DNA of 64,000 nucleotides from Curtobacterium sp. L6-1 (GTDB lineage Bacteria > Actinomycetota > Actinomycetes > Actinomycetales > Microbacteriaceae): the NCBI RefSeq assembly GCF_018885305.1, contig NZ_CP076544.1, forward strand, positions 558,001 through 622,000. Direction: 5' to 3'. Of this stretch, positions 26,453-36,105 are shown one piece after another. The translations under genes and the position numbers were made by a program. Position 1 is the stretch's first letter; each line of letters starts with the position of its first letter. The notes beneath the pieces are model-generated. The model was given only the letters and a program-made list of their open reading frames with translations. It was not told where the DNA came from and made no database searches.

Positions 26453-26523
26453 GAAAACGGGCATCTGTTTCTGCATTTTTATCCCCGGATGTGTTTGTTT
26501 GTCAACGCGGGTCGATGTACAGT
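26453..26523 (+). promoter_or_regulatory. AT-rich promoter/operator region of the ptsI-mtl operon
   Basis: This is the most AT-rich stretch seen in the window. TTGTTT (26495-26500) and TACAGT (26518-26523) form a -35/-10 pair with a 17-nt spacer, giving a start near 26530. Upstream, GAAAAC (26453-26458) and GTTTCT (26467-26472) form an imperfect inverted repeat, and TGTTT recurs at 26466 and 26492. These are candidate DeoR-family operator half-sites. Confidence 0.55.
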
Positions 26524-26616
26524 GCAGGAGAACCGTCCGGATGCAGCACGCCCCGGACGCAGCACCGCCCCCCGAACCGCCCACCGCTGCTGCGCGTGAG
26601 ATGAAGGAGTCTCCCC

Positions 26617-28275
26617 ATGTCCGATCTGCTCGGAACCGGCGTCGGCCGCGGCGTTGCCCACGGCCCCGTGCTCCGGATGGCGGACCCGCTCGGGGAACCC
26701 TCAACCGCACCCCTCGAGGGCCCCGCCGATGACGCGAAGCACGCCGTCGCCGCAGCGCTCGCCGCCGTCGCAGAGGACCTCACGAAGCGCGGCCAGCTCG
26801 CGGGCGGCGACGCCCAGGCCGTGCTCGAGGCGCAGGCGCTCATGGCGCAGGACCCGACGCTCCTCGACGACGTGCACGCCCGCATCGACGGCGGCACCAA
26901 CGCCGAGCGCGCCGTGTTCGAGGCGTTCGGCCAGTTCCGGGACCTGCTCGTCGGCATGGGCGGCTACATGGGGGAGCGCGCCGCCGACCTCGACGACGTC
27001 GCGCAGCGCATCGTCGCAAAGCTCCGCGGGGTCCCCGCGCCGGGCGTCCCCGAGTCGGCGACCCCGTTCGTCCTCGTCGCCCGTGACCTCGCCCCGGCCG
27101 ACACCGCCCTGCTCGACCTCGACAAGGTCCTCGCCCTCGTCACCCGTGACGGCGGCCCGACCTCGCACACCGCGATCCTGGCCCGCGCGAAGGGCATCAC
27201 CGCGATCGTCGGCGTGACCGGCGCGGACGACCTCGCCGAGGGCCAGCACGTCGTCGTCGATGCCGCGGCCGGAACCGTCGTCACCGACCCGTCCGACGAG
27301 CTCGTCGCCGACGTCGACCAGCGCATCGCCGACCGCCGTGCCGCAGCAGCCGCACCCCTGACCGCCGGTGCCCTCGCCGACGGCCACGTCGTCCCGCTGC
27401 TCGCGAACCTCGGCAGCCCCGCCGACGCCGCCGCGGCCGTGGAGCTCGGCGCCGAGGGCGTCGGCCTGTTCCGTACCGAGTTCCTCTTCCTCGACGCCCC
27501 GACCGCACCCACGGTCGAGTCGCAGCAGCGTTCCTACGAGCAGCTGCTCGCCGCGTTCCCGGGCCGGAAGGTCGTCGTCCGCGCGCTCGACGCCGGCGCC
27601 GACAAGCCGCTGCCGTTCCTCACCGACAAGGACGAGGAGAACCCGGCGCTCGGCCGCCGCGGACTGCGTGCGCTCCGGAACCACGAGCAGGTCCTCCGCG
27701 ACCAGCTCACCGCGCTCGCCCAGGCCGACGCCGCGACGGAAGCCGACCTCTGGGTGATGGCCCCGATGGTCGCCGACGCCGAGGAGACCGAGTACTTCGT
27801 CGACCTGGCCCGCGAACTGGGCATCCGCACCGCCGGCGTGATGGCCGAGGTGCCGTCGCTCGCGCTGATGGCCGAGCAGGTGTTCCAGTCCGCCGACTTC
27901 GTGTCCATCGGCACGAACGACCTGACGCAGTACACGATGGCCGCCGACCGCATGCTCGGCACCGTCGCGCACTACCAGGACCCGTGGCACCCCGCCGTCC
28001 TGCGCCTCGTCGCACAGCTCGGCGCGGCCGGGGCGGACGCCGGCAAGGCGGTCGGCATCTGCGGTGAGGCCGCGGCCGACCCGCTGCTCGCCGTCGTGCT
28101 CGTCGGTCTCGGCGCCACCACCCTCTCGATGACCCCCGCGGCCCTCGCCGACGTGCGTGCCGAACTCGGCACGCACACCCTCGACGAGGCCCGCGAGATG
28201 GCGAAGGCGGCACTGGCCGCGAGCACGGCGGCGTCCGCACGGACCGCCGCCGCCGCTGCGGTCCACGCCGCCTGA
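26617..28275 (+). CDS. ptsI: PTS Enzyme I (phosphoenolpyruvate-protein phosphotransferase)
   Basis: Transfers phosphate from phosphoenolpyruvate to HPr. 552 residues. The phosphorylated His184 lies in GGPTSHTAILAR; the PEP-binding barrel has VGLFRTEFLFLD and the active-site Cys482 in GICGEAAADP. The ATG has AAGGAG 8 nt upstream. It is the first gene of the mannitol operon, so the general PTS enzyme appears to be co-expressed with one sugar-specific system. The Ala-rich C-terminal 15 residues are not conserved. Confidence 0.95.
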   Translation: MSDLLGTGVGRGVAHGPVLRMADPLGEPSTAPLEGPADDAKHAVAAALAAVAEDLTKRGQLAGGDAQAVLEAQALMAQDPTLLDDVHARIDGGTNAERAVFEAFGQFRDLLVGMGGYMGERAADLDDVAQRIVAKLRGVPAPGVPESATPFVLVARDLAPADTALLDLDKVLALVTRDGGPTSHTAILARAKGITAIVGVTGADDLAEGQHVVVDAAAGTVVTDPSDELVADVDQRIADRRAAAAAPLTAGALADGHVVPLLANLGSPADAAAAVELGAEGVGLFRTEFLFLDAPTAPTVESQQRSYEQLLAAFPGRKVVVRALDAGADKPLPFLTDKDEENPALGRRGLRALRNHEQVLRDQLTALAQADAATEADLWVMAPMVADAEETEYFVDLARELGIRTAGVMAEVPSLALMAEQVFQSADFVSIGTNDLTQYTMAADRMLGTVAHYQDPWHPAVLRLVAQLGAAGADAGKAVGICGEAAADPLLAVVLVGLGATTLSMTPAALADVRAELGTHTLDEAREMAKAALAASTAASARTAAAAAVHAA

Positions 28276-28347
28276 GCCGCCCGCACCCAGCACCACAGCA
28301 CCACACCCCGATCCCTGCAGCAGCACCCACACAGAGAGTCAACGCAC

Positions 28348-29904
28348 ATGACAACGTCGTCCGTTGCAGCGCCAGACACCCGCGAGAAGTCGCGGGGAGG
28401 CGCGCGCGTCGCCGTCCAGAAGTTCGGCACGTTCCTGTCCGGCATGGTGATGCCCAACATCGCGATCTTCATCGCGTGGGGCCTCATCACCGCCTTCTTC
28501 ATCGAGACCGGTTGGACGCCCGTCGGCGTCCTCGGCGGCTTCGGTGAGACCGACGGCGTGGCCAACATCGGCCTCGTCGGTCCGATCCTGACCTACCTCA
28601 TCCCGCTCGCGATCGCCTTCCAGGGCGGCCGGATGGTCTACGAGACCCGCGGCGCCGTCGTCGGCTCGATCATGGCCATGGGCGTCATCATCGGCGCCAA
28701 CGGCACGATCATGATCCTCGGCGCGATGATCTGTGGTCCGCTCGGTGCGTACCTCATCAAGCAGATCGACAAGATCTGGGACGGCAAGATCAAGCCCGGC
28801 TTCGAGATGCTGGTGAACAACTACGCGGCCGGCATCCTCGGCTTCGCGCTCGCACTGGTCGGCTTCTTCTGGCTCGCCCCGCTGTTCAAGCTCATCGCCG
28901 AGGGCCTTGGCGCCGCGGTGAAGTTCCTCGTCGACAGCTCCCTGCTGCCGCTCGCCAGCGTCATCATCGAGCCGGCGAAGGTCTTCTTCCTCAACAACGC
29001 CATCAACCACGGCGTGCTCGACCAGCTCGGTGCGCAGCAGGTCCAGGAGTCCGGCAAGAGCATCCTCTTCCTGCTCGAGGCGAACCCCGGCCCCGGTCTC
29101 GGCATCCTCCTCGCCTTCACCTTCTTCGGTGTCGGCATCGCCCGCTCGACCGCCCCGGGCGCCATCCTCATCCAGTTCTTCGGTGGCATCCACGAGATCT
29201 ACTTCCCGTACGTGCTGCAGAAGCCGGTCCTCTTCATCGCCGTCATCCTCGGTGGTGCGACCGGTGTCGCGACGAACGTCGCCTTCCAGTCCGGCCTCGT
29301 CGCCCCGGCCTCGCCGGGCTCGATCTTCGCGGTCCTGACCGCGACGGCGAAGGACAGCTTCCTCGGCGTCATCCTCTCGGTGATCCTGTCGGCGGCAGTC
29401 TCCTTCGCGGTGGCGTCGTTCTTCCTGCTCGCCAGCCGCAAGCGCGACCTGGCCGCGGGCAACGCCGGTGACATGAGCGCCGCGATGGCCAAGCTCCAGC
29501 AGAACAAGGGCCGCGACGTCAACGCCGCGACCTCGGGCCTGCTCGGCGACAACTCCCCGCGCAGCGAGGAGGAGACCGAGGCCGCCTTCGGTGGTGTCGG
29601 CTCCGCGACCGCCACGACGACGCGCGTCGAGAACGTCGTCTTCGCCTGCGACGCCGGCATGGGCTCGAGCGCCATGGGTGCGAGTGTCCTGCGCAACAAG
29701 ATCAAGAAGGCTGGTATCGAGGGTGTCACGGTCGCCAACAAGGCGATCGCGAACCTCTCGGGTGACGAGGACCTCATCATCACCCAGGAGGAGCTCACGG
29801 ACCGGGCGAAGCAGAAGAACCCGAACGCGCAGCACGTGTCGGTCGGCAACTTCATGAACGCGCCGCAGTACGACCAGGTCGTCGACCAGCTGAAGAACCA
29901 GTAA
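28348..29904 (+). CDS. mtlA: Mannitol-specific PTS EIICB component
   Basis: Imports and phosphorylates mannitol. 518 residues: an EIIC membrane domain (about 20-375) with the substrate-site signature [13 protein letters not shown], then a flexible linker, then the EIIB domain (about 425-518) whose phosphocysteine is Cys434 in [13 protein letters not shown]. The EIIA domain is a separate gene (mtlF), as is common in Gram-positive bacteria. 72 nt separate it from ptsI, and GAGAG lies upstream of the ATG. Confidence 0.95.
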   Translation: MTTSSVAAPDTREKSRGGARVAVQKFGTFLSGMVMPNIAIFIAWGLITAFFIETGWTPVGVLGGFGETDGVANIGLVGPILTYLIPLAIAFQGGRMVYETRGAVVGSIMAMGVIIGANGTIMILGAMICGPLGAYLIKQIDKIWDGKIKPGFEMLVNNYAAGILGFALALVGFFWLAPLFKLIAEGLGAAVKFLVDSSLLPLASVIIEPAKVFFLNNAINHGVLDQLGAQQVQESGKSILFLLEANPGPGLGILLAFTFFGVGIARSTAPGAILIQFFGGIHEIYFPYVLQKPVLFIAVILGGATGVATNVAFQSGLVAPASPGSIFAVLTATAKDSFLGVILSVILSAAVSFAVASFFLLASRKRDLAAGNAGDMSAAMAKLQQNKGRDVNAATSGLLGDNSPRSEEETEAAFGGVGSATATTTRVENVVFACDAGMGSSAMGASVLRNKIKKAGIEGVTVANKAIANLSGDEDLIITQEELTDRAKQKNPNAQHVSVGNFMNAPQYDQVVDQLKNQ

Positions 29905-29918
29905 GGCAAGAGCACGAT

Positions 29919-29950
29919 GGAGGAGGGGACGGGCGACCGTCCCCTCTTCC
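29919..29950 (+). other. GCGA-tetraloop hairpin between mtlA and mtlF
   Basis: GGAGGAGGGGACGG (29919-29932) pairs with CCGTCCCCTCTTCC (29937-29950), 14 bp with one mismatch, closed by a GCGA (GNRA) tetraloop. It starts 14 nt after the mtlA stop and ends before the mtlF ribosome binding site AAGGAG. It may be a partial terminator or an mRNA 3'-end stabiliser that sets the mtlA/mtlF ratio. Confidence 0.65.
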
Positions 29951-29979
29951 GCCGTCACCCACGAACAAGGAGACCCCGA

Positions 29980-30417
29980 ATGCCCGTCCTGCAGGAGAGC
30001 CAGATCCGCATCCACACCGAGGACGCCGCGCCGACCAAGTCGGAGGCGATGAAGGAGGCGGCCGCGATCCTCCAGGAGGTGGGTGCGGTCACCGCCGACT
30101 ACTACCCGGCCATGCTCGAGCGCGAGAAGAGCGTCTCGACGTACATGGGCAACTACCTGGCGATCCCGCACGGCACGAACGACGCCAAGGACGCCATCAA
30201 GGCCTCGGCGCTCTCGTTCGTCCGCTACGCCACCCCGATCGACTGGGACGGCAACGACGTCCGCTTCGTCGTCGGCATCGCGGGCGTGAACAACGAGCAC
30301 CTCGACATCCTCAGCAAGATCGCGATCGTGTTCTCGGACGAGGACCAGGTCCAGGCGCTCACCGACGCCCCCGACGCCGCAGCGGTCCTCGCGATCCTCG
30401 GCGAGGTCAACGAGTGA
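29980..30417 (+). CDS. mtlF: Mannitol-specific PTS EIIA component
   Basis: Accepts phosphate from HPr and passes it to the EIIB domain of MtlA. 145 residues, typical for the EIIA-Mtl/Fru family. The active-site His64 lies in [10 protein letters not shown]. The ATG at 29980 has AAGGAG about 7 nt upstream; the longer open frame starting at 29917 runs through the intergenic hairpin and is not favoured. Its stop overlaps the mtlD start (GTGA). Confidence 0.95.
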   Translation: MPVLQESQIRIHTEDAAPTKSEAMKEAAAILQEVGAVTADYYPAMLEREKSVSTYMGNYLAIPHGTNDAKDAIKASALSFVRYATPIDWDGNDVRFVVGIAGVNNEHLDILSKIAIVFSDEDQVQALTDAPDAAAVLAILGEVNE

Positions 30418-31565
30418 GCACCGCCGTCCACTTCGGCGCCGGCAACATCGGCCGCGGGTTCGTCGGACTCCTGCTGCACCAGGCGGGCTACGAGGTCGTC
30501 TTCGCCGACGTCGCCGCCCCGCTCATCGACGCCCTGGCCGCCGCGGACTCGTACGCCGTCCACGAGGTCGGCTCGGGCGCCCAGGACCACGAGGTGACCG
30601 GCTTCCGCGCAGTGAACAGCGCGCAGGACGAGGACGGCGTGGTCGCCGAGATCGCCGCCGCCGACATCGTCACCTGTGCCGTCGGGCCGACGGTCCTCAA
30701 GTTCATCGCCCCGGTCATCGCGAAGGGCCTGCAGCAGCGCTCCGCCGACGCCGCACCGCTCGCCGTCATGGCCTGTGAGAACGCGATCAACGCGACCGAC
30801 CGCCTGCGCGAGTTCATCGTCGCCGCACTGCCCGAGGACGAGCGCGACGAGGCGCTGGCGAAGGCCGTGTTCGCGAACACCGCCGTCGACCGCATCGTGC
30901 CGGCACAGCCCGCCGACGGTGGGCTCGACGTCACGGTCGAGACCTACTTCGAGTGGGCGATCGACCGCACGCCGTTCCAGGGCGCCGAGCCGACGATCCC
31001 GGGCGCGCACTACGTCGACGGGCTCGCCGCGTCGATCGAGCGCAAGCTTTTCACGGTGAACACCGGGCACGCCACCGTCGCGTACCACGGGTTCCTCGCC
31101 GGGGCCGACAAGATCTCCGACGCGATCGCCATCCCGGCGGTCCGGTCGGCGCTCGAGGCCGTGCTCGCCGAGACGAGCGACCTGCTGGTCCGCCGGCACG
31201 AGCTCGACCCCGAGGTGCACCGCGCCTACGTCGAGGCGATCATCGGTCGCTTCGAGAACCCGCACCTGCCGGACACGGTCACCCGCGTCGGCCGGCAGCC
31301 GCTCCGCAAGCTGTCGCGCGACGAGCGCTTCGTGTCCCCGGCGGCGGCCCTCGCCGAGCACGGGCCGGAGCCGACCGCGCTCCTCGACGCGATGGGCGCT
31401 GCGCTCCGCTTCGATGTCGCGGACGACGAGCAGAGCGTCGAACTGCAGGCGCTGCTGCGCTCCGACCGGTCGGACGCGGACATCGCGTCCGAGATCACCG
31501 GCCTGGGCGGCGAGCACCCGCTGCACGCCTCGTTCACGGGTCGGGTCGGCGCCGCCCGCGCCTGA
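30414..31565 (+). CDS. mtlD: Mannitol-1-phosphate 5-dehydrogenase
   Basis: Oxidises mannitol 1-phosphate to fructose 6-phosphate with NAD+. 383 residues. The N-terminal NAD-binding motif is GAGNIGRGF (8-16); the catalytic domain has [15 protein letters not shown], matching MtlD. It is the last gene of the operon, coupled to mtlF by a 4-nt overlap. A strong hairpin begins 34 nt after the stop. Confidence 0.95.
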   Translation: MSTAVHFGAGNIGRGFVGLLLHQAGYEVVFADVAAPLIDALAAADSYAVHEVGSGAQDHEVTGFRAVNSAQDEDGVVAEIAAADIVTCAVGPTVLKFIAPVIAKGLQQRSADAAPLAVMACENAINATDRLREFIVAALPEDERDEALAKAVFANTAVDRIVPAQPADGGLDVTVETYFEWAIDRTPFQGAEPTIPGAHYVDGLAASIERKLFTVNTGHATVAYHGFLAGADKISDAIAIPAVRSALEAVLAETSDLLVRRHELDPEVHRAYVEAIIGRFENPHLPDTVTRVGRQPLRKLSRDERFVSPAAALAEHGPEPTALLDAMGAALRFDVADDEQSVELQALLRSDRSDADIASEITGLGGEHPLHASFTGRVGAARA

Positions 31566-31598
31566 TCCGCACCGCGCACGCGGTCCGCACGCGTCCAC

Positions 31599-31650
31599 GG
31601 GACGGACGGGAGGCCCGGTACCAGCTGGTACCGGGCCTCCTGTCCGTCCC
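31599..31650 (+). terminator. 52-bp palindromic terminator of the mtl operon (GACGGACGGGAGGCC copy 4)
   Basis: Positions 31599-31624 and 31625-31650 are reverse complements over all 26 positions but one, and that one can form a G-U pair in RNA; there is no loop spacer. The left arm begins GGGACGGACGGGAGGCCCGG, sharing its core with the hairpins near 12034, 19010 and 25019. It lies directly downstream of mtlD. Confidence 0.85.
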
Positions 31651-31782
31651 GGCCGCGGTCGGCGGGCGCGGTCGCGCGGTCCCACGAGGACGCCCGCCCG
31701 CTCCGGACACCGCCTCGCGCGAGCGCAGGCGTGGGTGCACCGGCGCCCGCGTGCAGCGTTGCCCGCGAGTACCGTCACCGGC

Positions 31783-32715
31783 ATGACGAAGCAATGGGTG
31801 GCGCCGCGCGCCGGCGGCAGCGAGGTGTTCGAGCTGGTCGACGTCGACGTGTCCGCGCCCGGCCCCGGCGAGGTGACCGTCCGCGTCCGCGCCGCCGGTG
31901 TGAACCCCGCCGACGTGAAGCACACGCGGACCGGCGATCCCGGCGACTTCCCCGTCCCGATCGGCTACGAGGTCGCCGGCGTGGTGTCCGCCGTGGGACC
32001 GGACACGACCATCGCCTCCGGACCGGTGACCCCCGGCGACGAGGTGCTCGCGTTCCGGGTGCACGGTGGCTGGACCGAGGAGATCACCCTGCCGGCACGG
32101 GACGTCTTCGCCAAGCCCGCCGGGCTCGGGTTCGCGGAGGCGGCCAACCTGCTGCTCGCGGGTACGACCGCCGCCGACCTGATCCGTGTCACCGCCGTCG
32201 GCGACGGCGACACCGTGCTCGTGCACGGCGCCTCCGGCGCGGTCGGCGTCAGCCTCCTGCAGCAACTCCGGTCGCTCGGCGCCCGGGTGATCGGCACGGC
32301 CTCCGCCGCGAACGCCGACACGGTCCGCCGCTTCGGTGGCGAGTGGGTCGCGTACGGCGACGGCCTGGAGGCGCGGGTCCGCGACCGCGCACCCGACGGT
32401 GTCGACGTGGCCCTGGACTGCGTCGGGTCCGACGAGGCCGTCGACGTCTCGCTCGCCGTGGTCGCCGACCGGGCGCGGATCGCCACCATCGCGGCCTTCG
32501 GCCGGGCGCAGGACGCGGGCATCACGGCCATCGGGGGGACGCAGCCCGAGAGCGCCGCCTTCCGCGACGCCGTGCGACAGCGGCTGGTGGACCTGGCCGG
32601 GAGCGCAGGACTCGTCGTCCCGGTCGCCCGGACCTTCCCGCTCACGGAGGCGCGTGCAGCACTGGAGCTCCTCGAGTCCGGGCACCCGGGCGGCAAGATC
32701 GCACTCCTGCCCTGA
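31783..32715 (+). CDS. Zinc-independent quinone oxidoreductase/alcohol dehydrogenase-like protein
   Basis: 310-residue medium-chain dehydrogenase/reductase. The N-terminal GroES-like domain has [17 protein letters not shown], lacking the zinc-binding Cys/His of true alcohol dehydrogenases. The Rossmann motif is [19 protein letters not shown] near 150-170, pointing to NADPH. The family reduces quinones or enones; the substrate is unknown. The ATG at 31783 is preceded by TACCGT ending 7 nt upstream (leaderless pattern). A stand-alone gene after the mtl terminator. Confidence 0.87.
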   Translation: MTKQWVAPRAGGSEVFELVDVDVSAPGPGEVTVRVRAAGVNPADVKHTRTGDPGDFPVPIGYEVAGVVSAVGPDTTIASGPVTPGDEVLAFRVHGGWTEEITLPARDVFAKPAGLGFAEAANLLLAGTTAADLIRVTAVGDGDTVLVHGASGAVGVSLLQQLRSLGARVIGTASAANADTVRRFGGEWVAYGDGLEARVRDRAPDGVDVALDCVGSDEAVDVSLAVVADRARIATIAAFGRAQDAGITAIGGTQPESAAFRDAVRQRLVDLAGSAGLVVPVARTFPLTEARAALELLESGHPGGKIALLP

Positions 32716-32878
32716 TGGCGGTCGGCGGCGGCACGGAAGCCCTGGCACACTGGGTGCAGCGCGCGGGGCCAGCGTGCGGGGGAGTGGGGCGGCCGTGACC
32801 GACGTCGCGGCGGGCCCGGCCACCGCCGGCCGCTGGACGGACTCCGGGCGCCTCGACACCGTCTTCGGAAGGAACCCC

Positions 32879-33763
32879 GTGAGCGACCAGTACCCACCGC
32901 AGGACCCCTACGGCAAGCGACCCGGCGACGGGCAGCCCGACGAGCAGTCGTCCGGTGGGCAGGCTCCCGGCGGGCAGGCGCCGTACGGGCAGCCCTCGGG
33001 CCAGTCGCCGTACGGACAGGGCTCGGGGCAGTCGCCGTACGGGCAGCCTTCGGGGCAGTCGCCGTACGGGCAGCCTTCGGGGCAGACGCCGTACGGGCAG
33101 CCTTCGGGGCAGTCGCCGTACGGGCAGGCATCGGGCCAGTCGCCCTACGGCCAGTCGCCCTACGGGCAGTCGGGGTCGCAGGCTCCGTACGGCCAGTCGC
33201 CGTACGCGCAGCCGTCCGGGCAGCAGGCCTCCGGCCCGGGCCAGTACGGCCAGCAGCCGGGCCAGTACGGCCAGCAGCCGGGTCAGTACGGCCAGCAGCC
33301 GGGTCAGTACGGCCAGCAGCCCGGCCAGTACGCGCAGCAGCAGTCGTACGGCCAGCAGGCGGCCACGCAGGGTGAGCCGCCGCTCTGGGCCCCCTGGTAC
33401 GGCATCCCGTTCCCGAAGGCGTTCACCCGTTTCTGGAAGAAGTACGTCCGCTTCGACGGCCGTGCCAGCCGCAGCGAGTTCTGGTTCTGGGCGCTCTGGT
33501 GGGTCCTCGGCAACATCGTCACCAACCTCATCGACACCGTCATCGGCGGGAGCGACTCGAACGTGGTCGGCGGCATCTGGGCGATCGCGACGTTCGTGGG
33601 CTTCATCGCGCTGACCGTGCGTCGCCTGCACGACCTGAACTTCTCGGGTCTCCTCGCCCTGCTGTTCATCATCCCGCCGATCGGGGCGCTCTTCGCCGTC
33701 GTGATCGGCTGCATCCCGTCCGTCCGCGAGGGCGCACGCTTCGACCAGCCGCACCGAGGCTGA
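32879..33763 (+). CDS. DUF805 membrane protein with a long Tyr/Gln/Gly repeat tail (copy 1)
   Basis: 294 residues in two parts. Residues 1-165 are a low-complexity cytoplasmic-type tail made of repeats such as SGQSPYGQP (about nine units) and GQYGQQP (five units), with almost no charged or aliphatic residues. Residues 166-294 are a DUF805 domain: [27 protein letters not shown], then about four membrane helices and the family motif [13 protein letters not shown]805 proteins have no firmly known role. The tail composition resembles phase-separating domains of FUS-type proteins. The GTG at 32879 has GGAAGGAA 5 nt upstream. The paralogue at 33888 follows on the same strand. Confidence 0.88.
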   Translation: MSDQYPPQDPYGKRPGDGQPDEQSSGGQAPGGQAPYGQPSGQSPYGQGSGQSPYGQPSGQSPYGQPSGQTPYGQPSGQSPYGQASGQSPYGQSPYGQSGSQAPYGQSPYAQPSGQQASGPGQYGQQPGQYGQQPGQYGQQPGQYGQQPGQYAQQQSYGQQAATQGEPPLWAPWYGIPFPKAFTRFWKKYVRFDGRASRSEFWFWALWWVLGNIVTNLIDTVIGGSDSNVVGGIWAIATFVGFIALTVRRLHDLNFSGLLALLFIIPPIGALFAVVIGCIPSVREGARFDQPHRG

Positions 33764-33887
33764 CCACGACCGAGCGGTCCGCAGCAGCATCGGACCGCCC
33801 TCGTTCGGGGGCCGGGGACGTCGACCACCACGGTCGCGGCCCTGGTTGACTCGGACCCGAGCACTACTCGACACCAGGGAGACGACC

Positions 33888-34571
33888 GTGACCGACAACC
33901 CGCAGCAGCCGTACGGCAAGCGCGACGACGAACAGCCGTACGGCCAGCAGGGCCAGTACGGCCAGCAGCAGGGTGGCCAGCAGCCGTACGGTCAGCAGCC
34001 GTACGGTCAGCAGCAGTACGGCCAGCAGCAGTACGGTCAGCAGCCGTACGCCCAGCAGGGCACCGGCCAGCAGGGCTACGGCCAGGCCGTGCCGACCGGA
34101 CCGAACGGCCAGCCGCCGCTGTGGGCGCCGTGGTACGGCATCTCGCTCCCGAACGCGGTCAAGCGCTTCTTCACGAAGTACATCCGCTTCGACGGCCGTG
34201 CCAGCCGCAGTGAGTTCTGGTGGTGGTTCCTCGTCCACTCCGTCGTGCTGACGGTCCTCTGGATCCTGGTGGGCGTGGGCTTCGCGATGTCCGAGCGCCA
34301 GACGGTGACCACGGGCTACAGCGTGACGTCCGTGATGACGTCGCCCTCGCCGCTGTACCTGATCGCCTACTCGCTCGTGGGCCTCTTCGGACTCGCGACG
34401 ATCGTGCCGTTCCTCGCGCTCGCGTGGCGGCGTCTGCACGACGCGAACTTCGCCGGCCCGCTGTACCTGCTCGTGCTGATCCCGTTCGTCGGCGCGGTCA
34501 TCGTCCTCGTGCTCCTGCTGATGCCGTCGAAGCCCGAGGGGCAGCGGTTCGACCGTCCCGAGCGCGGCTGA
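33888..34571 (+). CDS. DUF805 membrane protein with Tyr/Gln/Gly tail (copy 2)
   Basis: 227 residues, a tandem paralogue of the gene at 32879. The tail (about 1-75) is built of PYGQQ and QYGQQ units; the DUF805 domain then has [24 protein letters not shown], four membrane helices and [10 protein letters not shown]. The loop between helices 1 and 2 differs from copy 1 (a Thr/Ser-rich insert), so the copies have diverged. The GTG at 33888 starts the repeated part, with AGGGAGA about 7 nt upstream; an in-frame TTG at 33846 is less likely. A bidirectional terminator follows. Confidence 0.88.
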   Translation: MTDNPQQPYGKRDDEQPYGQQGQYGQQQGGQQPYGQQPYGQQQYGQQQYGQQPYAQQGTGQQGYGQAVPTGPNGQPPLWAPWYGISLPNAVKRFFTKYIRFDGRASRSEFWWWFLVHSVVLTVLWILVGVGFAMSERQTVTTGYSVTSVMTSPSPLYLIAYSLVGLFGLATIVPFLALAWRRLHDANFAGPLYLLVLIPFVGAVIVLVLLLMPSKPEGQRFDRPERG

Positions 34572-34590
34572 CGGCCACCCGGCAGTGACG

Positions 34591-34623
34591 ACGAAGCCCT
34601 CCCCGGATCGGGGAGGGCTTCGT
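34591..34623. terminator. Bidirectional hairpin terminator
   Basis: ACGAAGCCCTCCCC (34591-34604) pairs perfectly with GGGGAGGGCTTCGT (34610-34623), 14 bp with a GGATC loop. It lies between the convergent DUF805 gene and TNT-domain gene, 19 nt from the first stop and 14 nt from the second, so it can end both transcripts. Confidence 0.85.
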
Positions 34624-34637
34624 CGTGTGCGGCGGGG

Positions 34638-35279
34638 TCAGACCACGCGGACGCGGGCGAGCGAGCCGTCGACGACGAGGTCGCGGATCGTCGAGGCCGG
34701 GTTCGTGATCTCGAAGCGCAGGGCGCCGCCGGGCTGGTCGAACCAGGGCCGGACGAACCGGACGGTGACCAGGAACGGACGCTCGACGACGTAGCGGTGC
34801 ACCTCCGGCGACGCGGCGGTGTGCGGCGGCAGGGAACGCGCGGGCAGCGGCGTCTCGAGCGGGTGCAGCAGGTAGCCGTCCGGACCACCGATGCGGTCGA
34901 CGGGGACACCCGCCGGGATCTGGATGGTCAACCCGGCGTCCCCCGTCGCGGCGACCTGCTGCGCGAGCTGCGGGTACGTGGACGCGGAGCGGTCGCGCAT
35001 GTGGTCGAGGTCCGACCGGCGGACGTCGCGGGGGTCGGGGAACGGCCGGTTGAGGAAACGGCGGAGCATCTCGACCGCGTCGGCTTCGCCCCGGACGGTG
35101 GCCAGGCGGCGTGCGGTGCCGTAGTCCACGACCTCGAGCGCGAACGAGTCGGCATCGACCGGGACGACCCGCAGGGCACCCTCGACCGGCGGTTCGTGCA
35201 GGGTCTCGCCCGGGAGCTGCACGTAGCGGACCGTGTAGCCGAGCTGGTCGAGGATGGGACGGGTCTCCGCGAACGTCAT
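34638..35279 (-). CDS. TNT-domain protein (putative NAD+ glycohydrolase, DUF4237)
   Basis: 213 residues. The C-terminal half matches the tuberculosis necrotizing toxin fold: VDRIGGPDGYLLHPLETPLP, ARSLPP, and then PWFDQPGGALRFE, which contains the Gln of the TNT active site and the conserved Gln-Pro-Gly-Gly. In CpnT this domain hydrolyses NAD+. The N-terminal 90 residues are a small unrelated domain with no signal peptide, WXG motif or membrane segment. The ATG at 35279 is chosen because TAGGCT ends 7 nt upstream (leaderless); the frame is open to 35306. No neighbour looks like an immunity protein. Catalysis was shown in other TNT proteins, not here, and the call rests on motif recognition. 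Confidence 0.75.
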   Translation of the reverse strand: MTFAETRPILDQLGYTVRYVQLPGETLHEPPVEGALRVVPVDADSFALEVVDYGTARRLATVRGEADAVEMLRRFLNRPFPDPRDVRRSDLDHMRDRSASTYPQLAQQVAATGDAGLTIQIPAGVPVDRIGGPDGYLLHPLETPLPARSLPPHTAASPEVHRYVVERPFLVTVRFVRPWFDQPGGALRFEITNPASTIRDLVVDGSLARVRVV

Positions 35280-35330
35280 GAGTGGGAGCCTAGCGCGCCC
35301 GCCCATGACGTTGCTGGCCGATCGGCGCCG

Positions 35331-36104
35331 CTACGCCCGCCCGCGCATGACGGCCTGCTTGACCTCGGAGATGGCCTTCGTCACCTGGATGCCACGGGGG
35401 CAGGCGTCGGTGCAGTTGAAGGTCGTGCGGCAGCGCCAGACGCCCTCCTTGTCGTTCAGGATGTCGAGGCGCACGTCGGCGGCGTCGTCGCGCGAGTCGA
35501 AGATGAAGCGGTGCGCGTTCACGATCGCGGCCGGGCCGAAGTACTGGCCGTCGGTCCAGAACACCGGGCACGAGGACGTGCACGCGGCGCAGAGGATGCA
35601 CTTCGTGGTGTCGTCGAACCGGGCGCGGTCGGCGACGGACTGGATGCGCTCCTTGCCCTTCTCCGGCGCGGACTTCGGCTGCAGGAACGGCTGGACCTCG
35701 CGGAACGACGTGAAGAACGGCTCCATGTCGACGATGAGGTCCTTCTCGAGCGGCAGGCCCTTGATCGCCTCGACGTAGATCGGCTTCGAGATGTCGAGGT
35801 CCTTGATCAGCGTCTTGCACGCCAGACGGTTGCGACCGTTGATGCGCATCGCGTCGGAGCCGCACACGCCGTGGGCGCAGGAACGACGGAACGTCAGCGA
35901 ACCGTCCTGCTCCCACTTGATCTTGTGCAGGGCGTCGAGGATGCGGTCGGTCGGCAGCATCATGACGTCGAAGTCCTGCCAGCGCGGCTCGTCGTCGACG
36001 TCCGGGTCGAAGCGGCGGACGATCACCGTGACGGAGAACGATCCGGGAGGGGCGTCCTGCACGGTGTCGGTGCGGGGTGCGTCGGAGACCAGGGTGTCGG
36101 TCAT
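35331..36104 (-). CDS. sdhB: Succinate dehydrogenase iron-sulfur subunit
   Basis: Electron-transfer subunit of complex II, 257 residues. The [2Fe-2S] ligands lie in SCAHGVCGSDAM and LACKTL. The [4Fe-4S] and [3Fe-4S] ligands lie in CILCAACTSSCPV and CTDACPRG. Usual length. The leftward order is sdhC-sdhD-sdhA-sdhB; sdhB starts 1 nt after the sdhA stop region, so the two are translationally linked. Confidence 0.97.
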   Translation of the reverse strand: MTDTLVSDAPRTDTVQDAPPGSFSVTVIVRRFDPDVDDEPRWQDFDVMMLPTDRILDALHKIKWEQDGSLTFRRSCAHGVCGSDAMRINGRNRLACKTLIKDLDISKPIYVEAIKGLPLEKDLIVDMEPFFTSFREVQPFLQPKSAPEKGKERIQSVADRARFDDTTKCILCAACTSSCPVFWTDGQYFGPAAIVNAHRFIFDSRDDAADVRLDILNDKEGVWRCRTTFNCTDACPRGIQVTKAISEVKQAVMRGRA

Positions 36105-36105
36105 C

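Noticed and set aside
32960-33350. Repeat array between oxidoreductase and DUF805 domain as a CRISPR or satellite
   Set aside because: Units are in-frame coding repeats ([16 protein letters not shown]) without unique spacers.
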